This document shows, piece by piece, positions 54,606-63,196 of a stretch of DNA of 64,000 nucleotides. Made by a program: the position numbers and the translations under genes. The notes below the pieces were generated by a model. It did not search any database, had not been told where the DNA came from, and saw nothing but the letters and a program-made list of their open reading frames with translations. Each line of letters opens with the position of its first letter. The stretch's first letter is position 1. Source of the DNA: Pseudarthrobacter chlorophenolicus (GTDB taxonomy: Bacteria > Actinomycetota > Actinomycetes > Actinomycetales > Micrococcaceae). The stretch is from the NCBI RefSeq assembly GCF_000962805.1, contig NZ_JZTW01000006.1, forward strand, positions 1 through 64,000. Reading direction: 5' to 3'.

Positions 54606-55502
54606 ATGACTGCCACTGAAACCCATGTCCCCGCGCCCAAGGCGCCCACCACCGTGGAGCACGTCCTGACCCTGGACTGCCCGGAAGGGCCTGGCATTGT
54701 CCACGCCGTGTCCGGCTTCCTGCTGGAGCACGGCTGCGACATCATCGACAACAAACAGTTCGGGGAGCGGTCCGAAGGCCACTTCTTCATGCGCGTGCAC
54801 TTCGTCTCCGAAGGCGACGATTCCACGCTGGAGGTTTTGCGGGACTCCTTCGCCCCCGTGGCGGAGAAGTTCGGCATGCGCTGGCAGCTGGAACGCCAGG
54901 GCTCCAAGCGCAAAGTACTGATCATGGTGTCCAAGTTCGGGCACTGCCTCAACGACCTGCTGTTCCGCGCCCGCATCGGTGAACTGCCGGTGGACGTGGT
55001 GGCAGTGGTGTCCAACCACCGCGACCACCAGGCTCTGGTGGAATGGCACGGCATCCCGTTCCACCACATCCCGGTCACAGCGGACACCAAGCCCGCAGCG
55101 GAAGCGGAGCTGATGGAACTGGTGGACGGCCTCGACGTCGAACTGGTGGTGCTGGCCCGCTACATGCAGGTGCTCAGCGACGACCTGACCCGCAAGCTCG
55201 ACGGCCGGGCCATCAACATCCACCACTCGTTCCTGCCCAGCTTCAAGGGCGCCAAGCCGTACCACCAGGCATACGCACGCGGCGTCAAGACGGTGGGCGC
55301 CACCGCGCACTACGTCAACGCCGAACTGGATGAGGGACCTATCATCTCCCAGCAGGTGGTGGACGTGGACCACACCTACGGTCCCGAGGACCTGGTAGCC
55401 GCCGGCCGCGACACCGAATGCAAGGCCCTCTCCAACGCGGTGAAGTGGCACTGCGAAGGCCGGGTCATCCTGCAGGGCAACCGCACCGTGGTGCTCCGCT
55501 AG
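54606..55502 (+). CDS. purU: Formyltetrahydrofolate deformylase
   Basis: A 298-residue enzyme. An N-terminal ACT domain (LTLDCPEGPGIVHAVSGFLLEHGCDI) is followed by a formyl-transferase fold (VLIMVSKFGHCLNDLL, INIHHSFLPSFKGAKPYHQA, YVNAELDEGPII), containing the Asn-His-Asp hydrolytic set. It releases formate from 10-formyl-THF, freeing folate so that SoxA can keep accepting C1 units. It starts three bases after sdaA. The classical Arthrobacter/Corynebacterium sox operon also ends with purU. Confidence 0.95.
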   Translation: MTATETHVPAPKAPTTVEHVLTLDCPEGPGIVHAVSGFLLEHGCDIIDNKQFGERSEGHFFMRVHFVSEGDDSTLEVLRDSFAPVAEKFGMRWQLERQGSKRKVLIMVSKFGHCLNDLLFRARIGELPVDVVAVVSNHRDHQALVEWHGIPFHHIPVTADTKPAAEAELMELVDGLDVELVVLARYMQVLSDDLTRKLDGRAINIHHSFLPSFKGAKPYHQAYARGVKTVGATAHYVNAELDEGPIISQQVVDVDHTYGPEDLVAAGRDTECKALSNAVKWHCEGRVILQGNRTVVLR

Positions 55503-55503
55503 C

Positions 55504-55755
55504 ATGGGCCTGCGCCGCTACCAGGACTGGAACCGCCTCATTGGCGTCCCGGTCGAGATCCGGCAGTACGGCCGCACCGTCCGCAACGGTGTGGTTGATG
55601 ACGCCATGCCTGATTCATCCATGGTGTGGCTGATGGCGGACGCCTCGCAGGGCAGGACCCTGTACAGCCTCCACGAAGGCCACGAGGTCTGGATTGAGCC
55701 GGACCTCCTCGAAGCACACCACCTCCTGCAGGTGGCGGCCCCGGTCAGCGCCTGA
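55504..55755 (+). CDS. Small protein coupled to purU
   Basis: An 83-residue soluble protein, W-rich near the start (RYQDWNRLIGVPVEIRQYGRTVRNGVVDDAM) with a beta-rich look and a C-terminal IEPDLLEAHHLLQV. It begins one base after the purU stop and has typical high-GC third positions, so it is probably the last gene of the operon. I recognise no family; a small SH3-like or RNA-binding barrel is possible. Confidence 0.65.
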   Translation: MGLRRYQDWNRLIGVPVEIRQYGRTVRNGVVDDAMPDSSMVWLMADASQGRTLYSLHEGHEVWIEPDLLEAHHLLQVAAPVSA

Positions 55756-55774
55756 CCGGACATTCCCACAGCTG

Positions 55775-55816
55775 AAGCGCGGCTGGTTGCCCTGACGGGC
55801 GGCCGGCCGCGCTTTT
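55775..55816 (+). terminator. Terminator of the sarcosine operon
   Basis: AAGCGCGGC (55775-55783) pairs with GCCGCGCTT (55806-55814) and TTTT runs through the end of the second arm. A smaller GCCC/GGGC stem lies in the loop. It follows the last gene by 20 bases. The spacer 55817-56021 shows no gene. Confidence 0.75.
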
Positions 55817-56021
55817 GCTGTAGCCCAGGGTGCCGCCCCCTTTCGTGGCGGGCGGCGCTGAGTCCCCCCACCTTTGGCAGAGCACGACGGCGTGTCCCGG
55901 CCGCTCGCCGTCGTCCGCGGCCTTGGAGGGGCGAAACCTGGGGAGAATCAGCGGCGTCGGGGGAGGGAGGCCCCATCATGGTGCCCGCTCCACCCCGACG
56001 CGCTCACCGGGGACGCAGCAG

Positions 56022-56066
56022 AAGGGCGTGCTGCCCGGAACCTGTCGTCCCGGGCAGCACGCCCTT
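56022..56066. terminator. Perfect 17-bp hairpin before the MFS stop
   Basis: AAGGGCGTGCTGCCCGG and CCGGGCAGCACGCCCTT form a perfect stem with an 11-base loop. A-rich and T-rich edges make it a plausible bidirectional terminator, mainly for the minus-strand MFS gene that ends 24 bases away. Confidence 0.8.
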
Positions 56067-56089
56067 GGTCTGGTGCTGTGAAGGTTGCG

Positions 56090-57493
56090 CTACTTGACCT
56101 GCAGTTCGGGGACGTCGTGGTCGGCGGAGCTGGCAGCCGGACGTGAGGCCGCTTCACCGCCGGCCTGCGCGAGGGTCATTCCCTTGGTTTCCTCTGCCAT
56201 GAAGACACAGACCAGGAAGCCGGCCGCCGTCATGATTGCCGCCACCAGCATGGTGGGGCCGATGCCCCAGTAGGCAAGGCCGAACGGGAGGGCGAAGGTT
56301 CCCAGGGCGGCACCGATACGGCTGACGGCAGTGGTGATGCCGACGGCGCTGGCCCGGACGTGGGTGGGGAAGATTTCGCTGGGGTAGGCCCACTCGAGGA
56401 TGCTCGGCCCGCCGGAGAACAGCGCGTAGGCCACGAAGCAGCCCACAATGACGGCCACCGGTGCCGACGGGAAAATGCCGAGGATGAACAGCGGGGTGGC
56501 CATCAGGGCGAAGCACCAGATGATCAGTGGCCGCCGGCCCCAGGTCTCAACCAGCTTCAGCGCCGGGATGCAGCCGGCGAGGAACACGATGTCAATGACC
56601 ACCGACCCGAGGTTGGCCAGGTTTCCTTCGCCCATGCCGAACGCGCCCAGGATGGTGGGCCCGAACGTGAAGATGGCGAACAGCGGCCCCACCTGCAGGG
56701 CATAGAACGAGCTGCAGAAGATGATGCGCTTCAGGTACGGACGCTGCAGCAGGATCCGCAGGTCCACCTTCTTTGCGTCCGCAGCGGCAGGTTCGGCCGA
56801 TTCGAAGATGACGTGGTCAACGTTCAGCTGGTCCGACAGGGCGGCGCGCAGCGCGGACTTGGCATCGGCCTTGCGCCCGTGGTGCAGCAGCCAGCGCGGG
56901 GACTCCGGGGTGCCGAGCCGGATCAGCATGACGACGGCGCCAAGCACCGCCGAGGTGAGCAGCATCCAGCGCCATGAACCGGCGCCGAAGACCTCGAAGA
57001 TCGCGAAGCCCACCAGCGACGCCAGGGCGGCTCCGATGAACCAGCCCACCTGGAGCACTCCGAGCATCTGTCCGCGGCGCTTGCGGGGAAGCCACTCGGC
57101 CAGCAGCGAGTTGGCGATGGGGTAGTCGGCGCCGATCGCCAGGCCCGCGATCAGGCGGGTGATGATCAGCTGCCAGGAATCCTGGACAAAGAACTGCAGT
57201 ACGGAGGAGATCACCAGGACCCACAGGTCAATGGTGTACATGAGTTGGCGGCCAATCCGGTCCGTCAGGGGACCGAGCAGGACTGCGCCGAAGAAGATGC
57301 CCACCAGCGCTGCTGCGCCGATCAGGCTGGTTTCGAGTTCCGTGGTTTTGAACTCGGCGGTGATGCCTACCAGAGCGATGGCAATGATGCTCAGGATGTA
57401 GCCGTCAAGGATGGGCCCTCCCATGCACGCTGCAACCAGCTTCTTGTGAAAACGCGTGAACCGCGCTTCATCAATGGCGACATGTATGTTCAT
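56090..57493 (-). CDS. MFS metabolite:proton symporter
   Basis: A 467-residue transporter with twelve helices. Conserved: GPLTDRIGRQLMYTIDLWV in loop 2-3, ARLIAGLAIGADYPIANSLLAEWLPRKRRGQ (loop 4-5) and the central acidic/basic linker, then WAYPSEIFPTHVRASAVGI in the second half. These are signs of the sugar-porter/metabolite-symporter group rather than drug exporters. It is at the left end of a catabolic module. A 12-bp palindrome related to the glyA site lies 140 bases upstream. RBS GAAGGAATCG precedes the ATG. Confidence 0.9.
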   Translation of the reverse strand: MNIHVAIDEARFTRFHKKLVAACMGGPILDGYILSIIAIALVGITAEFKTTELETSLIGAAALVGIFFGAVLLGPLTDRIGRQLMYTIDLWVLVISSVLQFFVQDSWQLIITRLIAGLAIGADYPIANSLLAEWLPRKRRGQMLGVLQVGWFIGAALASLVGFAIFEVFGAGSWRWMLLTSAVLGAVVMLIRLGTPESPRWLLHHGRKADAKSALRAALSDQLNVDHVIFESAEPAAADAKKVDLRILLQRPYLKRIIFCSSFYALQVGPLFAIFTFGPTILGAFGMGEGNLANLGSVVIDIVFLAGCIPALKLVETWGRRPLIIWCFALMATPLFILGIFPSAPVAVIVGCFVAYALFSGGPSILEWAYPSEIFPTHVRASAVGITTAVSRIGAALGTFALPFGLAYWGIGPTMLVAAIMTAAGFLVCVFMAEETKGMTLAQAGGEAASRPAASSADHDVPELQVK

Positions 57494-57631
57494 CGATTCC
57501 TTCTCACCTGGGGTAGGGACACCGCCCTGCCGCTGCACCCGCCTTTGGGCGCAACAGCGCTGGCCGCGGAAATCGCTTCTGGAGCCGGGCTGGTGTCGTG
57601 GAAGAGGTCTTGCTCGATCAAGCGTCGACAC

Positions 57632-57643
57632 TTGATATATTAG
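57632..57643 (-). promoter_or_regulatory. Operator candidate upstream of the MFS gene
   Basis: TTGATATATTAG differs by one base from CTGATATATTAG, the complement of the palindrome in the glyA leader at 46549-46560. It lies between the MFS gene and the GntR gene at 57688, which is related to the sarcosine GntR. The rest of 57494-57687 shows no gene. Confidence 0.5.
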
Positions 57644-57687
57644 GAGAGTAGGGTGCGCTGGATCACAAATCAATACCTGGGCGGATG

Positions 57688-58353
57688 TTACGCGCGGAGG
57701 TACTCGTTGAGCCCGTTGAGCTGCGCGGTCATCAGGCGCGAAGCCTCCGCCCCATCCCTGTCGAGAATGGCCTGGACTACGCCGCCCAGTTCCTGCAACT
57801 GCTCCAGGATCAGCGGCCGGCGCTCCAGCATCAGTCCCAGTATCCGGGTCCACAGGTTGGCGTAACGCAGCAGGGTTTCTTCCAGGTGGCTGTTGCCGGC
57901 CGCCCGGTAAACCAGTTGGTGCACGGCCAGGTCAAGGCGCATCAGGTCGCTTTGTTCGACGCCGGCAGGGTCCAGTGTGCGGATGATCTCCCGGTACTTC
58001 TCGAAGGTCTTGCGGGCATTGGTGCTGGCCAGCCGTGCCGCCAATTCCGCTGCCATGGGTTCCAGGGCCTGGCGCAACTGGGCGATTTCCTCCGGGTCGG
58101 CAAAGTCGATGGGCGCCGCATAGGCCCCCTTGCGCGCATGCGACACCACCAGCCTGTCACCTTCCAGTCGGCGCAAGGCTTCCCGGATGGGCGTCCGGCC
58201 CATCTGCATTTCCTTCGAAAGCTGGGTCTCGTTGATGGACTCATTGGGCCGGATCTCGAGCATGATCAGCCGGTCGGCGATGACGCGGTAGGCAACGTCG
58301 TTGAGGGACTCCTCAACGCGTTCCGCCCGGCCCACCAGGGGAATGTCGAGCAC
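57688..58353 (-). CDS. GntR family regulator (FCD) related to the sarcosine regulator
   Basis: A 221-residue FadR-type regulator. HTH: VAYRVIADRLIMLEIRPNESINETQLSKEMQMGRTPIREALRRLEGDRLVVSH. The FCD domain has LDLAVHQLVYRAAGNSHLEETLLRYANLWTRI, close to the matching part of the 45815 regulator. It starts with a GTG overlapping the stop of the upstream GntR gene by one base, so two regulators are made from one transcript. It may control the MFS gene through the nearby palindrome. Confidence 0.88.
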   Translation of the reverse strand: MLDIPLVGRAERVEESLNDVAYRVIADRLIMLEIRPNESINETQLSKEMQMGRTPIREALRRLEGDRLVVSHARKGAYAAPIDFADPEEIAQLRQALEPMAAELAARLASTNARKTFEKYREIIRTLDPAGVEQSDLMRLDLAVHQLVYRAAGNSHLEETLLRYANLWTRILGLMLERRPLILEQLQELGGVVQAILDRDGAEASRLMTAQLNGLNEYLRA

Positions 58354-59033
58354 TACGGTGTGGCCTGCTCGGCGAGCCTGGCCCTGATGCGCTCTGTGGC
58401 ATCCACGAGGGAGGCCTCGTTCACCGCTGCCGCGGCCGCTGCATCACCGTTGCGTGCCGCCGTCACAAGGTCCTGCTGGTACCGCCACAGCGAATCGTCA
58501 GTGCCGGAGTCCAGCGAACCCTGGGCGCCGACGATCTTGTACGCCCGGCACTGTTGCCAGAGCGTCCGGATCATCTGGAGCAGCACCGGGTTGCCGCTGG
58601 CCTGGTACAGGATGGCCAGCATCGCCTCATCGTGGTCCAGCAGGGCGATTACCCGTTGTTCGTCGATGGCCTTGCGCATCAGTTCGTATTCGGACTGCAT
58701 CCTTTGGCAGTCCTCGGGCGTGATGTTTTCGCTGCCCAGCCTGGCCGCCTCGGTTTCCAGGAGCCTGCGGACGCCGTAGACGTGGATGAGTTCCTCGAAG
58801 GTCAGGCTCTTGACCACGGCCCCCTTGTGGGGCTCCCGCTCTGCCAGGCCCATCTCCTCCAGCCGGCGGATCGCCTCACGTACGGGCATCACGCTGGTGC
58901 CCACCTGCTCGGCGAGGTCCCGCACCTTGAGCCGGGAGCCAGCCGGAAGGTCGCCGCTGAGGATCGAGGCGTGGATCATCGCAAAGACCTGATCCGTCAG
59001 CAGGGTGGGCTCGATGCGCTTGGAAATGACCAC
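58353..59033 (-). CDS. Second GntR family regulator (FCD) of the module
   Basis: A 226-residue regulator. HTH: VFAMIHASILSGDLPAGSRLKVRDLAEQVGTSVMPVREAIRRLEEMGL. The FCD domain carries ALLDHDEAMLAILYQASGNPVLL, then a final Ala-rich helix. The GTG at 59033 is chosen because family members begin shortly before the HTH; an open frame extends upstream across an operator. It is divergent from the amine-oxidase-like gene, with a symmetric 17-bp site in the spacer. Confidence 0.82.
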   Translation of the reverse strand: MVISKRIEPTLLTDQVFAMIHASILSGDLPAGSRLKVRDLAEQVGTSVMPVREAIRRLEEMGLAEREPHKGAVVKSLTFEELIHVYGVRRLLETEAARLGSENITPEDCQRMQSEYELMRKAIDEQRVIALLDHDEAMLAILYQASGNPVLLQMIRTLWQQCRAYKIVGAQGSLDSGTDDSLWRYQQDLVTAARNGDAAAAAAVNEASLVDATERIRARLAEQATP

Positions 59034-59122
59034 CCGTCCAATATACGGCCGGCGGGAGACGCGCCCGGCCGGCTCAATCAGCGAGCCCCCGAAGGCCAAA
59101 GAAATCTTCGCTGAAACTATTG

Positions 59123-59139
59123 TGTGATCTGTGATCACA
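59123..59139. promoter_or_regulatory. 17-bp palindrome in the divergent GntR-oxidase spacer
   Basis: TGTGATC-TGT-GATCACA is a perfect inverted repeat with a three-base centre, about 90 bases upstream of the GntR gene and 190 before the oxidase gene. It is the best operator candidate for the GntR at 58353. The remaining spacer (to 59327) holds no gene. Confidence 0.5.
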
Positions 59140-59327
59140 TCTTATGGTGGTTTGAGTCACACAGATTGGATCCACAGGTTCCGGCTTCGCCCGACAGTGA
59201 AGCCCGACGGCGGCGCGGCACCTCGGGCGTTCTCCGGAACCAGGGCCGTGCCGGCCCACGCAACTTCGGGACGCAGCCACCGACGGCGGCTACCGGGCAC
59301 AACGAACAACAGCAAGGAAATGGTCAG

Positions 59328-60713
59328 ATGAAAGACGCAGTAATCGTTGGCGGCGGACTCGCCGGCCTCTCGGCGGCCTGGCGGCTGCGGCACTGGGACA
59401 CAGTGGTCCTGGAATCCGGCGCCCGGGTGGGCGGACGCATCCGTTCAGAACGGCGCGGTGACTACTGGCTGAACTGGGGCGGGCACGTCTTCGCCGGCGC
59501 CGGTTCCTCCACGGATGCCCTGCTCAACGAAGTCGGCGTCATGGCCGTCCAGATCCCCGGCTCCCTGCAGGGGCTGTCCATGAACGGCAAGTTCATCAAG
59601 AAGGGACACATCGCCACCTACCCCTTCCGCATCCCCATGTCCCTGGCCGCCCGCGTCGACACCATGCGTGCCGGCCTGAAGGTGGTCAGCGGAGTGGCCA
59701 AGTACACCGGTGTGGTGCGCAAGCGCATCGGCGAATCAGGGGCCATGCGCCAGCAGCGGATCTACGACTTCGAGAACAGCACCTCCTTTCAGGACTTCGT
59801 GGGCAACCTGTCCGAGGACGCCGCCGCCCTGTTCAAGACCACCGTGACCCGGTCCGCCGGAGACATGGACCAGATCTCCGCGGGCGCCGGCATCGGCTAC
59901 TTCAGCCTGGTCCTCGGTTTCGGCCAGGGGCTCAGCCAGGGCATCGTGGGCGGACCGTCCACCCTGACCGAATCCATCGCCGCGGCACTGGGTGACCGCA
60001 TCGAGCTCGGCGCGGTGGTGCACGAAGTAGTCCACAAAAAGGATTCCGTGCTGGTCAGGTACCGCCAGGACGGCGTCGACCGCGAAGTGGAGGCCCGCAC
60101 CGTGGTCCTGGCCACCACTGCCGACGTCTCGCACAAGATCGGCGTGGACCTTCCCGAAGAGCTTCGCGGGGCGCTGGGCCAGATCAAATACGGCCCGCAC
60201 GTGAGCACCGCCTTCCTGACCAACGAAACCACTGCGAAGCCGTGGGATGACATCTACGCCATCGCCGCCCCCAAGCGCTCCTTCGCGATTGCCCTGAACC
60301 AGGCGAGCATCGTGCGCGGCACCGAATCCGTCCGCAAGCCCGGTGGCAGCTTCATGACCTTCTCGCCCGCCAGCCTCGGCAAGGCCCTGCTGGAGAAGCC
60401 TGAGGAGGAGGTCATCAAAACCCACCTCACCGATTTGGACCAGGTGCTGGGCCACGGCTTCGCGGACAGCGTCGTCGAAGCCAAGGTGGACCGGTGGAAG
60501 AACGCCTCGCCGTATTGCTTCCCGGGCCGGGCAAAGATCCAGTCCACCCTGATGCGCGGAACCGACCGCGTCTTCCTGGCCGGCGACTACCTGGGCACGC
60601 TGTACACCGAAAGCTCCATCACCACCGGGTTCTCCGCCGCGCAGGAAGCTGCCAGCGTGCTGGCCACCCACCGCCAGGCACCGCCGCTCTCCGGCCTGTC
60701 AATCGTCGCCTGA
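59328..60713 (+). CDS. FAD-dependent amine-oxidase/protoporphyrinogen-oxidase-like enzyme
   Basis: A 461-residue flavoprotein. The N-terminal VIVGGGLAGLSAAWRL (G8, G10, G13) and VVLESGARVGGRIRSE bind FAD, and a C-terminal DRVFLAGDYLGTLYTESSITTGFSAAQEAA closes the site as in the amine oxidase superfamily. No membrane helix or Tat signal is visible. With an aldolase, symporter and aldehyde dehydrogenase downstream, it likely oxidises an amine or amino acid. The substrate is unknown. The start ATG has AAGGA nine bases upstream; the gap to the next gene is 56 bases. Confidence 0.85.
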   Translation: MKDAVIVGGGLAGLSAAWRLRHWDTVVLESGARVGGRIRSERRGDYWLNWGGHVFAGAGSSTDALLNEVGVMAVQIPGSLQGLSMNGKFIKKGHIATYPFRIPMSLAARVDTMRAGLKVVSGVAKYTGVVRKRIGESGAMRQQRIYDFENSTSFQDFVGNLSEDAAALFKTTVTRSAGDMDQISAGAGIGYFSLVLGFGQGLSQGIVGGPSTLTESIAAALGDRIELGAVVHEVVHKKDSVLVRYRQDGVDREVEARTVVLATTADVSHKIGVDLPEELRGALGQIKYGPHVSTAFLTNETTAKPWDDIYAIAAPKRSFAIALNQASIVRGTESVRKPGGSFMTFSPASLGKALLEKPEEEVIKTHLTDLDQVLGHGFADSVVEAKVDRWKNASPYCFPGRAKIQSTLMRGTDRVFLAGDYLGTLYTESSITTGFSAAQEAASVLATHRQAPPLSGLSIVA

Positions 60714-60769
60714 CCCCAGGCCCAAAAACCTCCATCCCTGACCCCCGTACTTCAGTAAGGAAACACTTC

Positions 60770-61663
60770 ATGTCCCACGCACTCCGCGGTGTCCTCACCG
60801 CCTTGACCACCCCCTTCAAGCAGGACGAATCCCTCGACGTCGAGACCCTGCGCCTGATCGTCGACCGCTCCATTGACGCCGGGGTTGACGGCGTTGTGGC
60901 AGCCGGTTCCACCGGCGAGGTGGGGGCGCTGTCCTCCGAGGAGCGGTTGCTGCTCATCGAAACCGTCATCAGGCAGGCCAACGGCCGTGTCCCGGTGATC
61001 GCCAACACGGGCGCCACCTCCACGGCTGAGGCCATCCGCCTGTCACAGGCCGCCGAGAAGCTGGGCGCCGACGTGCTCATGCTGGTCACGCCGTACTACG
61101 AGCCGCTGACCCTCGAGGAAACCGTCACCTACATCAAGGACGTGGCCAACTCGGTCACCATCCCGGTGATGCTCTACAACATCCCGGCCGTCACCGGCGT
61201 CAACCTGGACCCGGCCACTGTCCGCGCGCTGGCCGAAGACGTGGACAACATCCGCTACATCAAGGACTCCAGCGCCAACTGGGAACAGGCCCTGCAGCTG
61301 ATCCACCACCACAGCGACGTCATCGGCACCTTCATCGGCTGGGACGTCTACCTCTACAGCGCCCTCGTGGAAGGTGCTGCAGGCGTCATGGCCGGCACCG
61401 CCAACGTTGTCCCGGCTGAGATCGTCGATGTGAGCCGACGCATCGCCGGGGGCGACCTGCAGGGCGCACTGGAGCAGTGGAAGAAGGTCTACCCCGTGAT
61501 CGATGCCCTCCTGTCCGTTCCGTTCATCCCTGCCGTGAAGGCTGGCCTGACGCTCCAGGGCCTTCCGGCCGGATCGCCCCGCCGCCCCACCGCGGACCTC
61601 GCCAGCGAAGACCTGGGCCGGGTCAAGCAGGCATTGTCCGCCCTGTACCAGACCGTCGGCTAG
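60770..61663 (+). CDS. DapA/NAL family pyruvate-type aldolase or dehydratase
   Basis: A 297-residue class I aldolase-fold enzyme. G-STGEVGALS-EER near residue 46, Tyr136 (VMLYNIPAVTG) and Schiff-base Lys165 (IRYIKDSSAN) are the conserved set of the dihydrodipicolinate synthase/N-acetylneuraminate lyase family. The context has no other lysine biosynthesis genes, so I infer a catabolic role, such as cleavage or dehydration of a 2-oxo acid made from the imported compound. It has a clean AAGGAAA ribosome site. Confidence 0.9.
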   Translation: MSHALRGVLTALTTPFKQDESLDVETLRLIVDRSIDAGVDGVVAAGSTGEVGALSSEERLLLIETVIRQANGRVPVIANTGATSTAEAIRLSQAAEKLGADVLMLVTPYYEPLTLEETVTYIKDVANSVTIPVMLYNIPAVTGVNLDPATVRALAEDVDNIRYIKDSSANWEQALQLIHHHSDVIGTFIGWDVYLYSALVEGAAGVMAGTANVVPAEIVDVSRRIAGGDLQGALEQWKKVYPVIDALLSVPFIPAVKAGLTLQGLPAGSPRRPTADLASEDLGRVKQALSALYQTVG

Positions 61664-61666
61664 GCC

Positions 61667-63196
61667 ATGGATTCCGATTTCGGCGCTTTCCTGTCCACCG
61701 TTTCCGACGCCATCTGGGCGCCCATGGCCTACGTGGTCCTGGGCCTGGGTGTTGCCTACTCCATTGCCACCAAGGGCATCCAGTTCCGCCGCATCCCGGA
61801 CATGCTCCGTCAACTCAAGGACAGCGAAGGGGGAGAGGGCGGCCTGTCCTCCTTCCAGGCACTCGTGCTGGCACTGGCCAGCCGCGTGGGCGTGGGCAGC
61901 ATCGCCGGCGTGGCCACGGCGGTGGGCGCCGGCGGGCCCGGCGCCCTGGTATGGATGGCCATAACCGGCCTGGTGGGCTGCACGGTGGGCTACGCCGAAG
62001 CCGCGCTGTCCCAAACCTTCAAGCGCCAGGTCCAGGATGAGGACCGGCGGAACGCCAACGAGGATATCGGCGGCATGCCGTACTACATCAAGTACGGCCT
62101 GAAGCTTCCCAAGGTGGGCGCCCTGGTGGCCGTGCTCGGCGTCATTGGCTACGGCTTTGTCTTCCCCGGCCTGCAGGTCAACACCATCGCCGCAACCGCC
62201 AAGCTCGCCTTCGGCCTGGACAGCTGGATCCCCGCGATCCTGGTGACCGTGCTGATCGCGCTCGTCATCTTCGGTGGCACCGGCCGCCTCGTGAAGGTCA
62301 CCCAGGCACTCGTGCCGGTCCTGGCCATCGGCTATCTGGTCCTGGCCCTGGCGGTCATCGCCATCAACTTCGGCAGCGTCCCCGCCGCCGTCGCACTGAT
62401 CTTCCAGTCCGCCATCGGCATCCATCCACTCCTGGGCGGCATCGCCGGCGCTGCCGTGGCCTGGGGCGTCCGCCGGGCGGTCTTCGCCTCCTCGAACGGG
62501 CTCGGCGAGGCAACCTTTGCCGCGGCAGCGGCCCGCACCTCGCACCCCGCAAAGCAGGGCCTGGTCCAGACCTTCAGCATCTACATCGACGTGCTGCTCA
62601 TCTGCATGGCCACCGGGCTCATGATGGTGGTTTCCGGCAAGTACAACGTGGCCGACGGATCCGGCGGCTACCTGGTCAACAACCTGCCCGGCGTGCCGGT
62701 CGGTGCCAACTGGGTGCAGGAATCGATCGACACCCTGGTCCCGGGCTGGGGCGCCGGCTTCGTTGCCGTTGCCGTCCTGCTCTTCGGCTTCACCTGCCTG
62801 CTCGCCTACTTCTACGTCGCCAACTCCAACCTCCTTTACCTGCTGGACGGCAGGCCGGGGCAGCTGTGGAAGAACGTCCTCAAGATCGGCACCATGGCCA
62901 TTGTGTTCTTCGGATCCATCGTGAACGCGCAGATCATGTGGGCCGCCGGTGACATCGGGCTTGGCCTGATCGCCTGGGTCAACCTGATCTGCCTGGTCTT
63001 CCTGTTCCCGCTGGTCCGCCGGATCCACAAGGACTACGAACGCCAGCGGAAACTCGGCCAGGACCCCACCTTCGACCCCAAGGCGCTGGGTATTGAGGGC
63101 GCCGACTTCTGGGAGGAGAAGGTTCCCGTCGAGCACCACCACCATCACCTGCACCACACCAGCCGTTCCACCGAAAGGACTTCAGGCACGCCATGA
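61667..63196 (+). CDS. AGCS family amino-acid:cation symporter
   Basis: A 509-residue transporter with about nine to eleven helices. ALASRVGVGSIAGVATAVGAGGPGALVWMAITGLVG and AALSQTFKRQ are the alanine/glycine:cation symporter signature; GLGEATFAAAAARTSHPAKQG and IYIDVLLICMATGLMMVVSG follow. It takes up an amino acid with Na or H. The C-terminus ends in an unusual histidine-rich stretch (EHHHHHLHH) before a polar tail. It begins three bases after the aldolase and overlaps the dehydrogenase by four. Confidence 0.93.
   Translation: MDSDFGAFLSTVSDAIWAPMAYVVLGLGVAYSIATKGIQFRRIPDMLRQLKDSEGGEGGLSSFQALVLALASRVGVGSIAGVATAVGAGGPGALVWMAITGLVGCTVGYAEAALSQTFKRQVQDEDRRNANEDIGGMPYYIKYGLKLPKVGALVAVLGVIGYGFVFPGLQVNTIAATAKLAFGLDSWIPAILVTVLIALVIFGGTGRLVKVTQALVPVLAIGYLVLALAVIAINFGSVPAAVALIFQSAIGIHPLLGGIAGAAVAWGVRRAVFASSNGLGEATFAAAAARTSHPAKQGLVQTFSIYIDVLLICMATGLMMVVSGKYNVADGSGGYLVNNLPGVPVGANWVQESIDTLVPGWGAGFVAVAVLLFGFTCLLAYFYVANSNLLYLLDGRPGQLWKNVLKIGTMAIVFFGSIVNAQIMWAAGDIGLGLIAWVNLICLVFLFPLVRRIHKDYERQRKLGQDPTFDPKALGIEGADFWEEKVPVEHHHHHLHHTSRSTERTSGTP

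Noticed and set aside
53373..55505. A 710-codon minus-strand frame across sdaA and purU
   Set aside because: Same shadow effect; both plus-strand genes are clear enzymes with tight operon spacing.
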